The notes below the pieces were generated by a model. The model did not search any database. It saw only the letters and a list, made by a program, of their open reading frames with translations, and was not told the origin of the DNA. Positions 34,591 to 47,915 of a stretch of DNA of 64,000 nt are shown in pieces (the stretch's first letter is position 1; every line of letters begins with the position of its first letter). The translations under genes were made by a program, and so were the position numbers. Source of the DNA: Valencia hispanica (taxonomy: Eukaryota; Chordata; Actinopteri; Cyprinodontiformes; Valenciidae). The stretch spans positions 15,230,239 through 15,294,238 of the forward strand of contig OY747715.1 of NCBI GenBank assembly GCA_963556495.2, in the 5' to 3' direction.

Positions 34591-34608
34591 ACCCTCATTA
34601 ATGAGGGT
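34591..34608. repeat. Perfect 18-bp palindrome
   Basis: ACCCTCATTAATGAGGGT reads the same on both strands and has a central ATTAAT. It could be a dimeric homeodomain site or chance. Confidence 0.8.
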
Positions 34609-36699
34609 CTACTTGGTGGGTGATTGTGTAAGGATAAGATCTATGTCTACATGTCTGAGTTTGGGTTTGTGCCAGCAAGAGACAAGTGTTTAAAGAGGTA
34701 CTTTATGCACAATAAAAGCTAAGCAAACAGATAAATAAACAGCAGTAAGAAAAATTATTGAAAGGATGCAGAAGAGAGCTGACCCATGGACTCTAATGAG
34801 AGTGAGTTTGGGGGAGATGACTCGGAATGGCGCGCAGGAGGAGGGCTAGACGTGGAGAAACTGAACTTGCTGAACAGCAGGAAGCCAGAAATAATTAGCT
34901 GACACTGGTAGCTAAGGGAAGCAGCCTCTCTTGTTACTCTCACTGAGGGGAAGCACATGGGAAGTTATCATAACATGTTTACCACGGTGGCTATAGGTTT
35001 GTATGTAAAAATTAGACCAGTGGTGTCAATATGATGCTAATTGTCATTTAGGATAACGGTTACCAACACGAGTTCAAATCCCCGGTCGAGATCTTGTATA
35101 TGAAATATAACAGTAGGCAGACAGCAGCAGCAGTGCCAGGGAAGACTCAAGGGAACAAGACAAGGAGAAGAGGCAGTAAGAAAAGTGTACCTAGAATATT
35201 GATGATGATTTTAAGCTTTGCTGATAAATGGATTTGACCTCGTGTCAGTTTGTTAAGCATGCCAATACACATGGGTGTGGACTTGGGTTTTCTTAGGTTT
35301 TCAAAGCATTTCATCGGGAAAAAATTTGTTTTTTTTTACACAAAAATCAAAAACATGTTTAACTAATTGCAAACAATTTTCCTTATGGCACCAACAAAGT
35401 TGTCACTATAAATCCATGTTGAAATAATTTACATTTAGGGTTTTGTTTAGAAAGATTTGCATTTCCATTTTATTTTTTCTATGTTCTAATAACTGGCTTA
35501 TGTGAGTCCCATACATCAGTTAAAGGTAAAGGTACAAAGTCAGATAAATTCTTCATAAATCCATTAGTGTGCTTTACAGGTTTTCCATCCTCTTTGAGTA
35601 CTTTCTAATAATCTGAGGCTGAGGAGTCAGGATATGTGTACCTTCAGTCCTTGTCTATCTACTCATCTATCCTGACATTTATAAAATGCCTTACTGGGGT
35701 CCCTGAGGTTTAAAGGGTCTCATAATTATTAATTTTTCCAATTTTAAATGGATTTTTGGCAAACATTGTATTTCATAAACTGCCAAAGAACATTTTAAAG
35801 CCCACACAATAAAAATTATTTCCACAGCGTATGATAGATAAGTTAATAAAGTGTTTTACATTTTAATTGAGCAAAGATGTTCTGTAATAGTTCAACTTTA
35901 ACTACAGTCTTGTTACATATCCTAGACTCCATGACAAGATGTTGTCTTTGTTAACTTAAGAGATACTAACATCACTCCTATTAGGTTGTGTCTGGGGAAG
36001 GGGGGTATACCTATTATCATGCTTTTAATTATGTGGGGGAGGGATGGGAATGTGGCAATTTAAATATAATATAGGGTGACCCTATTTTGATTTCCATAAA
36101 GGAGGACTCTTGGTTTAATCCTTAAACACATCAATCATGCTCTGTTTACTTGAAGAAGACTTTTGACTTACATATGTTCCTGCTCTATGTGGTGCGAAAT
36201 AATATCTAAACTTCAGATCAGCTTTTACAAGTCAACCATTACAGAAATGACTTTAAAATCAAAATCTAAATAATTAATCTTCTTGATTAGAAAATAAACC
36301 AGTAAAAATAATTGCTCGCTTTTTAAATCATACAGGACAAAGATTATACAAATCAGAAATTATATTCTGAGAAAATAAGCATTATTTTTAAATTCAAAGT
36401 AATAGAAAATAAAAAGCAACATTCTTCCAAAGACACAAAGTGTATACTCCTGTCTGTTTTTTTTCCACAATAAATCTAAAACAGAACTCTTTGTGGAGCA
36501 TTTTCATAGTTTTTGCGTCATTTTGACCAATGGGATGTTTGCCATCTGTCATACACAAAAACAAATCTGCCAGCTAGGAGTACAGTGCTCTCTGCCACAC
36601 ATTAGTAGCAACCGGGATGAAATGAAAGAAATTACCTTCGTGTTTCAAGCTACACTTGGGCTGACGTCTGGTAAACATGAACTGCCCTGCGCTGTGCTT

Positions 36700-36765
36700 G
36701 GGGAGGGCACCCCAGACAGCACAGAAAAAGTGGACATGTCCGGGAGAAAAAAGATGTTGGTACTA
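36700..36765. repeat. MITE relic (GGACATGTCCGGG type)
   Basis: CCCAGACAGCACAGAAAAAG and GTGGACATGTCCGGGAGAAA match the subterminal part of a widespread vertebrate MITE whose end reads AGGGTGACC. A matching AGGGTGACCCTATTTTGATT lies at 36073. Whether these are two ends of one copy is unclear. Confidence 0.35.
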
Positions 36766-37073
36766 ACATGACACACAACGACAAAGACCAAAAAGGTGGG
36801 GATGCCCTGGGCAAAGAAGATGTTGCTGCTAACATGACAAACAAAGATGCTTCTTTCACAACTAAAGTGCAAAATATTTGCTGTATCTTGTAGCAATAGC
36901 TGCAGTACACTGTTTCCGTTGGTTTGTCCCCAAAAAATCTCCATGTGGCACACTGGACTTTTATGTTTTTCTCATTAAACTATAACACATTTTCTTTCAA
37001 TTTTTCAACATTTTCACTAGCGATTTTGCACGTTTCACATCGCAATTGATCGATTTAAGGTGCACCAGCACAC

Positions 37074-37342
37074 CCCTAGTGGCTCAGGAGGTAGGAGCTT
37101 GTCTTGTAACCGGAAGGGTTGCTGGTTCGAACCCCTTTCTCTCCTTAGGCAGAACATTTTACCCACCTTGCCACCTTGGTCAGAGGGCCTGGTGGCGCCA
37201 GTGTTCGGCAGCCTCGCTTCTTTCAGTGTGCCCCATTGCAAGCTAGAATGTAGTTTACTGCCACCAGTGTTTGAATGAATGGAGTGTGAAGCATTTTGGG
37301 GAAGATAAAGCACTATATAAGTACAGGCCATTTTCCATTTTC
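37074..37342 (+). mobile_element. tRNA-derived SINE with LINE-like tail
   Basis: The head carries a pol III A box (TAGTGGCTCAGGAGGTAGG, 37079-37097) and a B box (GGTTCGAACCCC, 37124-37135) at tRNA spacing. The body (GGCAGCCTCGCTTCTTTCAG, GTGCCCCATTGCAAGC) leads to a tail AAGCACTATATAAGTACAGG then CCATTTTCCATTTTC. The tail imitates LINE 3' ends (GCRCTATAYAA), which would let the SINE borrow the LINE machinery. No clear target duplication was found. Confidence 0.65.
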
Positions 37343-40239
37343 TGAGAATGCAGTCAGGGATGTAAATCCTGGGTTGTCATGATCTGATAAGTTAAAACCA
37401 AACAAAAAAGGATGTAGCTACATTAATTATTCTTAAAGCCTAAACTTATACCTGATATGATACTAAGCAGGGATGTCAATCCTATTTAGAAGTAGGTTTT
37501 TCGTACATGTGGTAGTTACTTGTAATCTAAGCACAGTGTAAGGATTTTTCTCTGGGCTTTTTGTTGACAAAAAGAGGCAATAATATACGTTTTCCGAGGT
37601 TGCCCCTAGTTGCCAGATTCGTCTTTATAAACCATCTTTTGGCAAGGCATAGAAAAGAATCTACTGATTGCTAAAATGATCTTGTTTTACTTTTCGTGGA
37701 TGCACATGCCAAAGCCACAAATTAAGATTAGGAAGATTAAAGAAGTAGTCACAAAAAGTGCAAACAAGTGCCTAAGGATTAGATTTATTCTAATCTGGTG
37801 CTACTTTGACAAATGTAACATACTGTATCAATTTGTTTGGGTGAATCCATTTCTAGAAATGATACCATGTTTATATAACAAATGTAATGGAAACTCACTT
37901 GGCAGGGCACTAAAACTGGTTCTAACCCAGGAGCCCACATCCACCTAAATCTGGCCTTGGAGACAGTTATCTTTCCCATTCCTGTTTCTGTTGATACATG
38001 GCGGATTTTTAGGAGAATTGATATATTTTTTTGGGGGGGGGGTTAAAATCTTAGTATAAAATGCATCTTAATGTAGTAAAGAACCCTGTTTCAGACCTCT
38101 ACTACAGCTCACTACTTATGTCGAAATCTTCTCTGCTAAAAATCTACATGTTTGCTCATGTTTTAGTGCATTTTGTATGAAAAAAGGTTAAACGATCTCA
38201 AGATTTTAACCTTTATGAAATTTAGCTTTTTCTCTGTTTTGGTTTTCTTGTTCAGTAAATAGTTGATTTTTGTCACCTGCATTTCCTTATGAAAAACTAG
38301 ATCAACGTTCAGAGTGCTAATTCTCAAATCTTTGTACACGATCAATTACTTTCCAACCTTGCTTTAAGGAAAAACGCATTTTATTATAGTTAACTATGTG
38401 ACTTTGTGTAAAAAGACAGTAAATCTATTTAGCCTGTTTATCCCCAGAAGCCTTTGTTATTGTGTTGCTTTTTACTTTAGAGGTCCAGCTGGATAATAAG
38501 GTGATTCTGTCAGATGTGTTAGCTGCTGAGTGCATATTTACATTGAACATAAGTCATGAGGGCAGAGTGAGAAGGTAATGTGAAGGGGGAACAAGTAAAT
38601 ACAATTAATGTCTCACGATACCATTAAAAAGAACACTTGTAAGGGTTATGAGAACTCAAAATGCATATATTTGGTAAAAATAGGCAAAAACTGCCTATAA
38701 AAAATCAAAAACCAAATAGAAAATAGTATACATATATTTAAATACTTGGATTAAAATGAGTAGAATAATTAGTTAAACAATTAGAGTACCAAAATAGAGA
38801 AGTTGACATGCGATACAAAGCAGATTGTAAGATTGAAGTAACACAGCATCTTGACAAAAACACTTAACAGTTGTCAAGCAAGGTGTTGCAGCGCTGATGA
38901 TGTGTGCTTGTTGTATTTCTGCTAAGTGTTTTGTGTCTGAGGCGATCACATTGGGACATCTTTACTGAAAAAAGAGACTTGCAAGGGGAACACATACTGC
39001 CATACATGAACCACAAGTCAAATCCAACAACCTATAGTGCATTTAGTTCAACCTTAAATACAATTAAATGGCACAAAACAGTAATAGCCCCCACCCCACC
39101 CCTCAGTGACAGTAGCCTAGTTAAAGTAGCCTCATGTAAAATCATGCACCAGCCTTAAATGCGTCCACATGATCTTTCTAAACAAATGCCTGCAAACCTC
39201 AATGAATTAAAGGAGACATCTAAGTAGTTGCCCCATGGTCCTCCAAAGTTTTTTGGGGAAAACTAGATCAAAACTGCTGACATCTACTCCAAGTTATTGC
39301 TGCTGAAGCTGGTGCTATGAGCTACTCTGTTTTAGTGTTGTCAGATTAAATAATGACTTGGTATATTACCCAATGGGAAAGAAAGTTGACTGCACAGTGA
39401 AGAAGGGATTTACATAAATGTCAAAGGAAATCCGTGGTGTTATTGCATGTTAGATACTCATAGGTTAAACAAACAGCAGTGGTTATTATTAAGGTTAAAA
39501 GGCAAATCTGTATTTATGACAGCTGAACCACATTAATGTAAATACAGTGTAGCCTGTATCATAAATAAATTGGATGCAGTCAGATCTGTATATAAAGGAG
39601 GTGTTAAATTTAGAAATAGGATTTTGTTCTTTAAATAGTGAAGTTCGCTGTCAAGCAATGTAGAGACCAGATTTAACAACCACACTTCTAAAAGCTTCAA
39701 ACCCAAAATGTCAAAGCCTTCAATATTAAGAAGGCTTAAGAAACCTATTTTTAATTGTCTGAAGAAATACAGCACACTGCAACACACATGCACATATCTG
39801 CCAGTGTCTGATTTTTTCAAATTCACTTAATACCAACATAGATAATCACTGATGCACAGCTGCTATAGGTGCTAAAGTGAGTTCAATTTAAGATTATTTA
39901 AGGTAACGTTTTCTATCTCTTTGTCAGTTTATACTTTGTTTTTAGTATTAAGAGCATGTTCTCTCTCAGGAAATCTAGTTAGACAATGAAAAACGACTAT
40001 CATAGACTATGTTGCCAGATGCTCTTCCTGTTCCTTTCTAAACCCACCAAAAAAAGGTCTTTAGAAAATCAAAAACAGCTCTGCAGTGGACACAGTTTTT
40101 TGTCTTTGAAGTTATTTAGGAAGTTATGAGAAATCTGATTTTTTTTCACAATATTTATTCAGCATAGCTTTTTGTTTCAATCCAGTTTTGCATTTCAGAT
40201 GGAGAGTACTTTATAATAAATATGTTCAAGAATTTTTCT
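37343..40239. other. Gene desert
   Basis: No exon, RNA gene or mobile-element end recognised in about 2.9 kb. A run of nine G residues at about 38033-38041 is the only simple repeat of note. Confidence 0.45.
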
Positions 40240-40465
40240 CTCATTTGAATACTTTCAATTCAGTAAAAAGATACTTTACCTATCCCAAAGGAAAATTAAA
40301 TGATGTAACTTATCACCCAGGTATCCATAAAAACTCATTGAGGATGGTGATGCTGTGGCCAGGAAGGCTCTCCGGTAGCAGTCAGTTTTGCATCGAATCT
40401 GTTGAGGCCTTTCACTAAAGACACCGTTGCTGTATGACAGTTTCATGACTGTCATGAAATGCTAA
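40240..40465 (-). mobile_element. CR1/Rex1-like LINE 3' end, minus strand
   Basis: The minus strand reads GVFSERPQQIRCKTDCYRRA and FLATASPSS, the conserved C-terminus of fish LINEs (usually KCRTERYRRSFLPxA), followed by a UTR with CCTTTGGGATAGGTAAAGTA and an end near 40240. It resembles the fragment at 16400-16975. It is 5' truncated and decayed. Confidence 0.5.
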
Positions 40466-40939
40466 CAGCTCAATATCTCAGCTCCAGAGATGATATTCCA
40501 GAGTACCATGTTCTGGATGGATGACACCATCAGTTATTGACAAGCACTTCTAATCCATCTAATTTGCTGTTGCCCCTCCTCCTAAATCTCTGTTTGGTCG
40601 TATGATTAGAAATCCGGGTAGAGAGATGTTGAAGTTATATGATCCTTGCCCAATATTATAGATGGGGGAGAAGGTTTGAACTTCGTCCTCCTCTCTCTGA
40701 CCTTTGGTCCTGCTCTGCATCCATGAAAACTCCTTTTCAACTCCTCTGGCAGTTGGGGTCCTAGTTCAGGCATTATTAGGTTTGAACGAGGAATTAATGG
40801 TAAACAAGTTTTTATAAGGAAATTTTACAATTTACCAAAAGGTAGAAGACTGGCCCATCAGTCTCCCAATCTCTTTAGACATGTATGTATGGATGGATGT
40901 ATGTGTATGTATGTATATATACATTTAGGTGTATGTGTA
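40466..40939. other. Gene-free sequence with a TATG microsatellite
   Basis: No gene. A TATG/GATG-rich microsatellite occupies about 40881-40937 and is the insertion site of the Tc1 element that follows. Confidence 0.6.
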
Positions 40940-42552
<1,613 letters not shown>

Positions 42553-42554
42553 TA

Positions 42555-42745
42555 CATGTGTGTGTATATGTATATAGATATATATGGAATTTATATTTAT
42601 GTGAATTTTCTGTGCATATTGTATATTCTTTAACATTTTTTATGTATGTGTGCGTGTGTGCGCATGTATATACATGTGTGTGCATCTATATATGCGGGCA
42701 TGTGTGTATATGTGCATACACATACATATGTATATATTTTTATGG
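42555..42745. repeat. TG/TA alternating purine-pyrimidine tract
   Basis: Long runs of TGTG, TATA and CACA alternate (such as TGCGTGTGTGCGCATGTATA). This is microsatellite DNA and can adopt Z-DNA. The open frames across it are artefacts of the alternation. Confidence 0.8.
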
Positions 42746-43227
42746 TTCATGGAATATTTCTATATATATTTTTTATCCTGTTTTTTATTCGTTTCCCTCT
42801 TTTTTATTTTTCCCCATCAGTCATTGATTTTGTCCCACATAATCAGGCCCCTTGGGTTCAATCAACAGGGAGTTGTTGTTTATGGATGATATGGGTGTGT
42901 CTTGTTGTCTTGTCATTAGAGTTACTGGTTTGAATGTTTGCTCTTTTTCTTTCCTTTGTTTAATGGATGTTGGAGTCTTCCGGAGCAGCGTCATTTTATT
43001 GTTGATATATAGTACTGTTGAACCACGAACATATACATATATTTCCGATTTTGTGAATAGATTTTGGATTTTTCAAGGATAATTGTTCAGTTAACTTCAA
43101 TACTCCTCCCTCTAACTTCATTGGCTCACTCATGTATGTGTCGAAAGATGATTGGCTGATTTGAATTTTTTTTGTAGTTTTCTTTTGTAGGTTTCATTGT
43201 ATTTAACCTGTGTGTGTATGTAATTCT
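42746..43227. other. Unassigned sequence before the Penelope-like tail
   Basis: No recognisable coding. It may belong to the 3' UTR of the Penelope-like element, but no GIY-YIG or RT frame is present. Confidence 0.3.
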
Positions 43228-44645
43228 TTTAATGACCCTGATGAAGGTGTTACGGACACACAGCCATTGGGTGGCGCTAACCCACATTCTAGCTCCGACA
43301 GGAGAAGAAGAGGACTAGAGGTTATATAAGGCCCCGCCGCAGGTCTTGACGCTCTCTTCAGTTGGGCTCTTGCAGCCAGACAGTGCTAGGAGGGACTCCA
43401 TGTTTCCTTCGCTGGCGAGGGAAAAGATGCGAGTTCTGGGAGGAACTCACTCCAAGTGGGAGAGGACAATGACGTTCCAGCTCCATGGCTGCTATGATAC
43501 AACAGCCATACGGCCTACCGCTGCGAACCGACCGCAGCTATTGTTAGCCTGCCGGCTAACGTTGTGTTAGCTTTGCCCATCATCCACGGAGCAACTTGGA
43601 GAACTTTAACCGTTCAATAAGGTCTGTCTGGGCAGAGGTGAGATTAGGTTAGTTTAAACAAGATTTAAGGGTTGTTTATTTTCACTGTGATTTGTTACTT
43701 TGTGTAAGATTTCATTTATTGTTTGGGTACAAACAGGCCGGTCGGCCTGGAGGTTTAAACTGTGATTTTCTAGGCTTCCGATGGAAAGTCGTTTTATATC
43801 CTTCAACCTGAGTTACTCAATCCGACAGTTTTCCTTTGTTTGGTGTTTAATAAATGAACCAGAGCGACTTTAAGCAGCGCCACGTGAGTTAGCTTTAAGC
43901 TACACGCTCTAGCGAACCACGCGGGCCCGCCATTGATGGCTTTTTATTCATGAACAATATACTGCCATTAACGCTATTCAAAATAGAGATTGACTTTAAA
44001 ACAGATAGTTTAAACACTAAACTAATCTTTTGAGTCATTTTTGAGGCCGCCTTCTTGGTATGTCAAAATAGTAAATTAGGTCGACATAATTGGTACGGCC
44101 GTTAACGTCAACAAATTGTTTATTGTTTCTATTTCTGTGCATATATATCACTTTTACTGTTTTATGTCTGAGTGTTAGTTTTACTATAGTTATTCTTTTC
44201 TTAGTGGCTTAGTTGTGTGTTACTAGTTTGGTTAGTTTGTTGATTAAAGTATGTTAAGTGAAAGTTTAATTCTTTTTGTAATAAACTATTGTATTTTGGA
44301 AAACTGCTGATGAAATTCCACCTACATGTGTAGTAACTTGCTGTTCAAGAACGCCAAGAACTTATTCCTTCATATATTGTTTAATTACCTCAGCCTTATC
44401 AGGCAGGTGATGATAAACATAAACTGAGACTGAACAATTTGGCTATTGTATTCCTGGAATCCAGGTGGTGCCCCTAAACTTGGTAATTTTTACATAAAAT
44501 TGTTAATCTGATTAATAATTGCCCTAAGCAATTATTCATAGCCAAAACCTACCTATATGTGGCACAACAAAGGGTTTACGCCGAAAAGCGTCAGTCTTAA
44601 TAAAGTGGATCTATTTATTTCCAAGTGTTGCTGGAGTTTCCATTC
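43228..44645 (+). mobile_element. Penelope-like 3' end with split hammerhead-like core
   Basis: AATGACCCTGATGAAGG (to 43247) and GGTTTACGCCGAAAAGCGTC (from 44572) are the two halves of a motif common at the ends of fish Penelope-like elements, followed by TTAATAAAGTGG and TTTATTTCCAAGTG. The halves carry the hammerhead ribozyme core: CTGATGA at 43238-43244, stem II GG (43246-43247) with CC (44581-44582), GAAA at 44583-44586, and a GTC cleavage triplet at 44590-44592. A solo LTR lies exactly between them. Assignment to Penelope-like elements is by recalled sequence layout, so it is moderate at best. Confidence 0.45.
43248..44569 (+). mobile_element. Long solo LTR, 1322 bp
   Basis: The insert begins TGTTACGGAC and ends GGCACAACA (TGTT...AACA inverted ends) and is flanked by the 4-bp duplication AAGG (43244-43247 and 44570-44573). 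A TATA box (TTATATAAGG, 43322-43331) sits within a GC-rich promoter-like stretch about 75 bp from the left end. Poly(A)-type AATAAA occurs at about 43848. There is no coding sequence. It is probably the remnant of an endogenous retrovirus-like element after LTR recombination. The unusual length limits the candidate families, but none is assigned. Confidence 0.55.
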
Positions 44646-44851
44646 ATCCTATGATTTTCTCCTTCTCCGAGCACCTAGGAAGTGGGTGAAGTTGCATCGG
44701 CATTACTGTTTGCCCCCCTAGATAACATAAATTTCTTCCCGACCCCTTGAATTGAAATACTCTTAAAAACCTGATAATGTTTAATTATTTATCTGTACAA
44801 GCCACTTGCACCAGCCTTCTGCATACAATCTCATGATTATCAAAACAGATT
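44646..44851. other. Gene-free sequence
   Basis: No feature recognised. Confidence 0.4.
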
Positions 44852-44904
44852 AATAAAATGAGGTGCAACAACTTAAAATTTAAGTTGTTGCACCTCATTT
44901 TATT
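44852..44904. repeat. 53-bp near-perfect palindrome
   Basis: Two 26-bp arms (44852-44877 and 44879-44904) are exact inverse complements separated by one base. The right arm begins TTTAAGTTGTTGCACCTC. A one-base loop excludes a microRNA-like hairpin; a cruciform or foldback origin is more likely. Confidence 0.9.
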
Positions 44905-44966
44905 GTTTTAAGTCAGTTATGTCAGTAAGTTCAGTTCATAAATGTTCAGTTTAAATGAACACATTT

Positions 44967-45290
44967 TAGCGCTGGGCAACATGGCCTCAAATCTATATCG
45001 CAATATATTCTAAAACATGTGCAGTAAGATATACTTTTCTTCTGTTTAGATATGTCAAAATGACATACGTTCTCACAGTCCAGCATTGCAGCAGAACAAC
45101 TTCAAAAAAGTTTAGGCTGCCATTTAAAAATTTAGTGTGCAAGATGCATTAAAAAATAAATAATCTTTATCCAAAAAATGCAACATAAAAATTCTCACAA
45201 CAGAAATAAAGATGAAGATATTTTAAATAAAACAAAAGCTAATTGTTATTTAACAGGTTTCTTTTCCCTTAAGAAGAAAACAACACATTT
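44967..45290. repeat. MITE-like element (GCTGGGCAACATGGCC end)
   Basis: It starts TAGCGCTGGGCAACATGGCC then TCAAATCTATATCGCAATAT, the same family end as at 24645-24709. The body (ATTCTCACAACAGAAATAAA, AGATGAAGATATTTTAAATA) has the look of a fish MITE, but the other terminus was not located, so the end coordinate is approximate. Confidence 0.4.
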
Positions 45291-47235
45291 TGAACTTGCA
45301 ATATCTAGTGAAAATGCTTACACTTAACATCAGTATTTATCCTCCTTGTATACCTGGTACAAAGTAGGTGGGTACAGCTTGATGACATCATCAAAACGTG
45401 CAATCGTAGTAGGCCAGTATAGTCAAAATCTCTACCCGTGGCTCAATTTATATAATTTCTTCCTTATGCCGTTTATATCGCCCACTACTGCTACATTTAC
45501 ACTCAGGGCTAGTAAACGATTCTCTCATGATGATAACCTTGAATTAAAACACCATGGTATTTTAGTGCTAACAAAGAACAATAACGCACATTTACAGAAT
45601 GACTTGCAGTGTTTTTAAATTTTATCCCAAATAATTGTTTTGTTATCGATGAATAAAAATCTAATTAAAGGTGAGAAGGTTCTGAAATTCTATAATGTGG
45701 TCTTATTTTGTTTATATCAGAAAAAGCTGGTCTTTTAAAAGGGGTGTATAGACTTTTTATGTTCACAGTAATTTTCTGAAAAGGCAATGAAGAGTCATAA
45801 AGTTACTGTTTAGCATCTGAACTGCTATGAAATCTTTGAGGAAATCTACATTCATATAGACACAATGGTGTGAATTACAAATATTTATGTTTAATCTGTT
45901 TTATCGATTTCATTCAAAGGCAGAATGTGCTTTCAGTAAGCTACAAAGCCATTTTAACATTCGTTTTATAGCAGTTTTTCTTCTTGCATGAAGAGTCTTA
46001 ATGCCCTATTATTTATCTTTTTACTTAATAATGCAAAGCCAACTTCTTATTCCAACACAACCATGAACTCTATAAGTCATCAAAATAGCACTTAAGTGCA
46101 TTTTCTTTTCTCAATGCTGGCCTGGTTTTCCTGTCGAGCCATTATAAAAAAGGAGTAAATATGTCAATATTTTTCTGACTTTGTTGCCTTTAAATAGTAA
46201 CATCAAAAACAGCTCCAGATACATCTCAAAATATTTAAAAAATCTATAAATATAATAGATCAATTTATCTAGCTTGAAACATCTTAAGTCTTTGTTTCTT
46301 ATAGTTTTGATGGTTATAGCTTGCAGATTATGAAAACACAAAATTTAGGGTCTCAGAAAATTACAATATTACTGGAAAGCCATTTATAATTAGCATTTTT
46401 AATGTACAAGTGTTATGTAATGGCCATAATATGGTCTACACAATCTGCTGCAGACTTGACGGATGTTCAAAATCCATCAGTCCCTTTTTTTAAGCAAGTT
46501 TAATCATCACATTTTTTTACTAAATTGTGTCGTTTTAGGAAGAAAAAAGCTTGTAAGCCAAACAGGATCACAGAAAACACTTCCACTGGCATGCTTTTTG
46601 ATTGATTCTAAGTAGCCAAGAAGGCTTTAAAAGCTGCGTAGTTCTTCCCCAAAACCAACATATTTCTTCTGTTGTGCTCCCAGTTTAATTTTTTCAGAAA
46701 TTACATACTGCACTTAAGACTACACTGGCAGCCTCCAGCCTTGCATACTGTAGCCAGTAATCATACTCCCTTTATATTCTTATTTTATCAGCAATAAGAT
46801 AAAATGGACTAAGAGCTAAGATCCATCAGGGGATGGGACCTACAGTGACTTTACTATACACTGCAGGATCATTAGAGCCTTTAGACTTGATGGGATATTG
46901 TGTTTTTATGAGCTCTGTGCAGTAATCCATTAATAGGTCTGGCATGCCATTAAACTTTATTGATGTCCAATTCATGGGCTCACATGAAAACACCATTATT
47001 TGTCATGATTAAAGTTTAACTCTGAGAGTGATTTAATGGCAGCATATGCTGTCAAAACCCCAGTCTGTAACCTTCGAACACAATAAGGTTGATGAGACAA
47101 GTTGTAGAGTTATACTCAATCTGGCTAAGATTACACTGTATCCTCATTTACTGATACTTCTCCTTTTAGGTTTTAAACCCTAAAAAGGAAATATGGATTG
47201 ATTTAAAAAAAATCTGTTTCCATCACATTCCTTTT
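45291..47235. other. Gene desert
   Basis: No gene recognised. One enhancer-like patch is listed separately. Confidence 0.45.
46880..47060. promoter_or_regulatory. Possible conserved non-coding element
   Basis: CAGTAATCCATTAATAGGTC, TTTATTGATGTCCAATTCAT and GTCATGATTAAAG, followed by GTGATTTAATGGCAGCATAT, give clustered PITX/OTX-like TAATCC and homeodomain cores in high-complexity sequence. Inference only. Confidence 0.3.
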
Positions 47236-47239
47236 TACC

Positions 47240-47915
47240 GCTGATTGCAAATGGCTTGTACAAAATGCTTTACAAAGCATTTATTCCCCTTTAATACTTT
47301 CACATTGAAACCACAATTTTTAATGTATTTTGAGATTTTATGAAAGACCAACTCAAAACATTGTGTAAATATGAAGCAGATCAAATATGTAAAATTTCTC
47401 ATAAATAAAAATTTGAACAATGTGCTGTGCATTTGTATGTGGCTCCTTTTACTTCTATATTGTACAAAGAATATCCAGTACAACCATTTTTTTCAACAAG
47501 TTACCTCTTTAGTAAAAAGAGTGAACCTGGGGGTGATTAAACATCAGAATAAAAACAGAGTTTTTTATACTGAGAGGGCTTCAGGGGTTGAAAAGAACAT
47601 TACTGAACAACCTGCATCATGACAGCCAAGGTTTTTGAGGAGTTCAAAGCCAGGGTTAGGACATAAAACATTATCCCAAGCTTTGAAAAGCTCAGGAACC
47701 ATTGTTCAATATGTCATCTGAAAATGGAAAAAGTATGGCACAACTGCAACTTGATTCTGAGACATGGACTTCCTCCTGAATTGACTGGCTTGGAAGGGCA
47801 TTGTTCAGAGAAGCAATCAAGAGGTCCATGGTAATGGTGAAAGCGCTACAAAGATCCAGAGCTCAGGTGAGAAAAGACAGAAGATCTATTCGAGACTTAC
47901 ATTGTGAGCATTCTT
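47240..47915 (+). mobile_element. 5' half of a decayed Tc1-like transposon
   Basis: The terminal region carries the family motifs (TTTATTCCCCTTTAATACTT, AACCACAATTTTTAATGTAT, GATTTTATGAAAGACCAACT). It is followed by degenerate N-terminal transposase text (ATGACAGCCAAGG at 47619, then KVFEEFKARVRT, IIPSFEKLRNHCSI-like, KWKKYGTTAT, and RSTAQ-like near 47865). Multiple frameshifts are present. It stops about where the transposase RALHKSGL segment should be, and a matching 3' half resumes at 51245. Confidence 0.6.

Larger units (their letters stand above)
31856..37073. other. Gene desert
   Basis: About 5.2 kb with no exon that I can support. It holds two regulatory-looking patches, an AATA microsatellite, an 18-bp palindrome and relics of an ACGTCC-type MITE, listed separately. 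Confidence 0.45.

Noticed and set aside
35065..35090. tRNA-like B box (GAGTTCAAATCCCC)
   Set aside because: No A box at tRNA spacing, and the T-stem does not pair; at best a SINE relic.
36493..36771. 92-codon open frame as a small gene
   Set aside because: Its end lies in MITE-like sequence (GGACATGTCCGGG) and no family is recognisable.
44852..44904. Palindrome as a microRNA precursor
   Set aside because: A one-base spacer gives no viable loop, and the arms are perfectly complementary.
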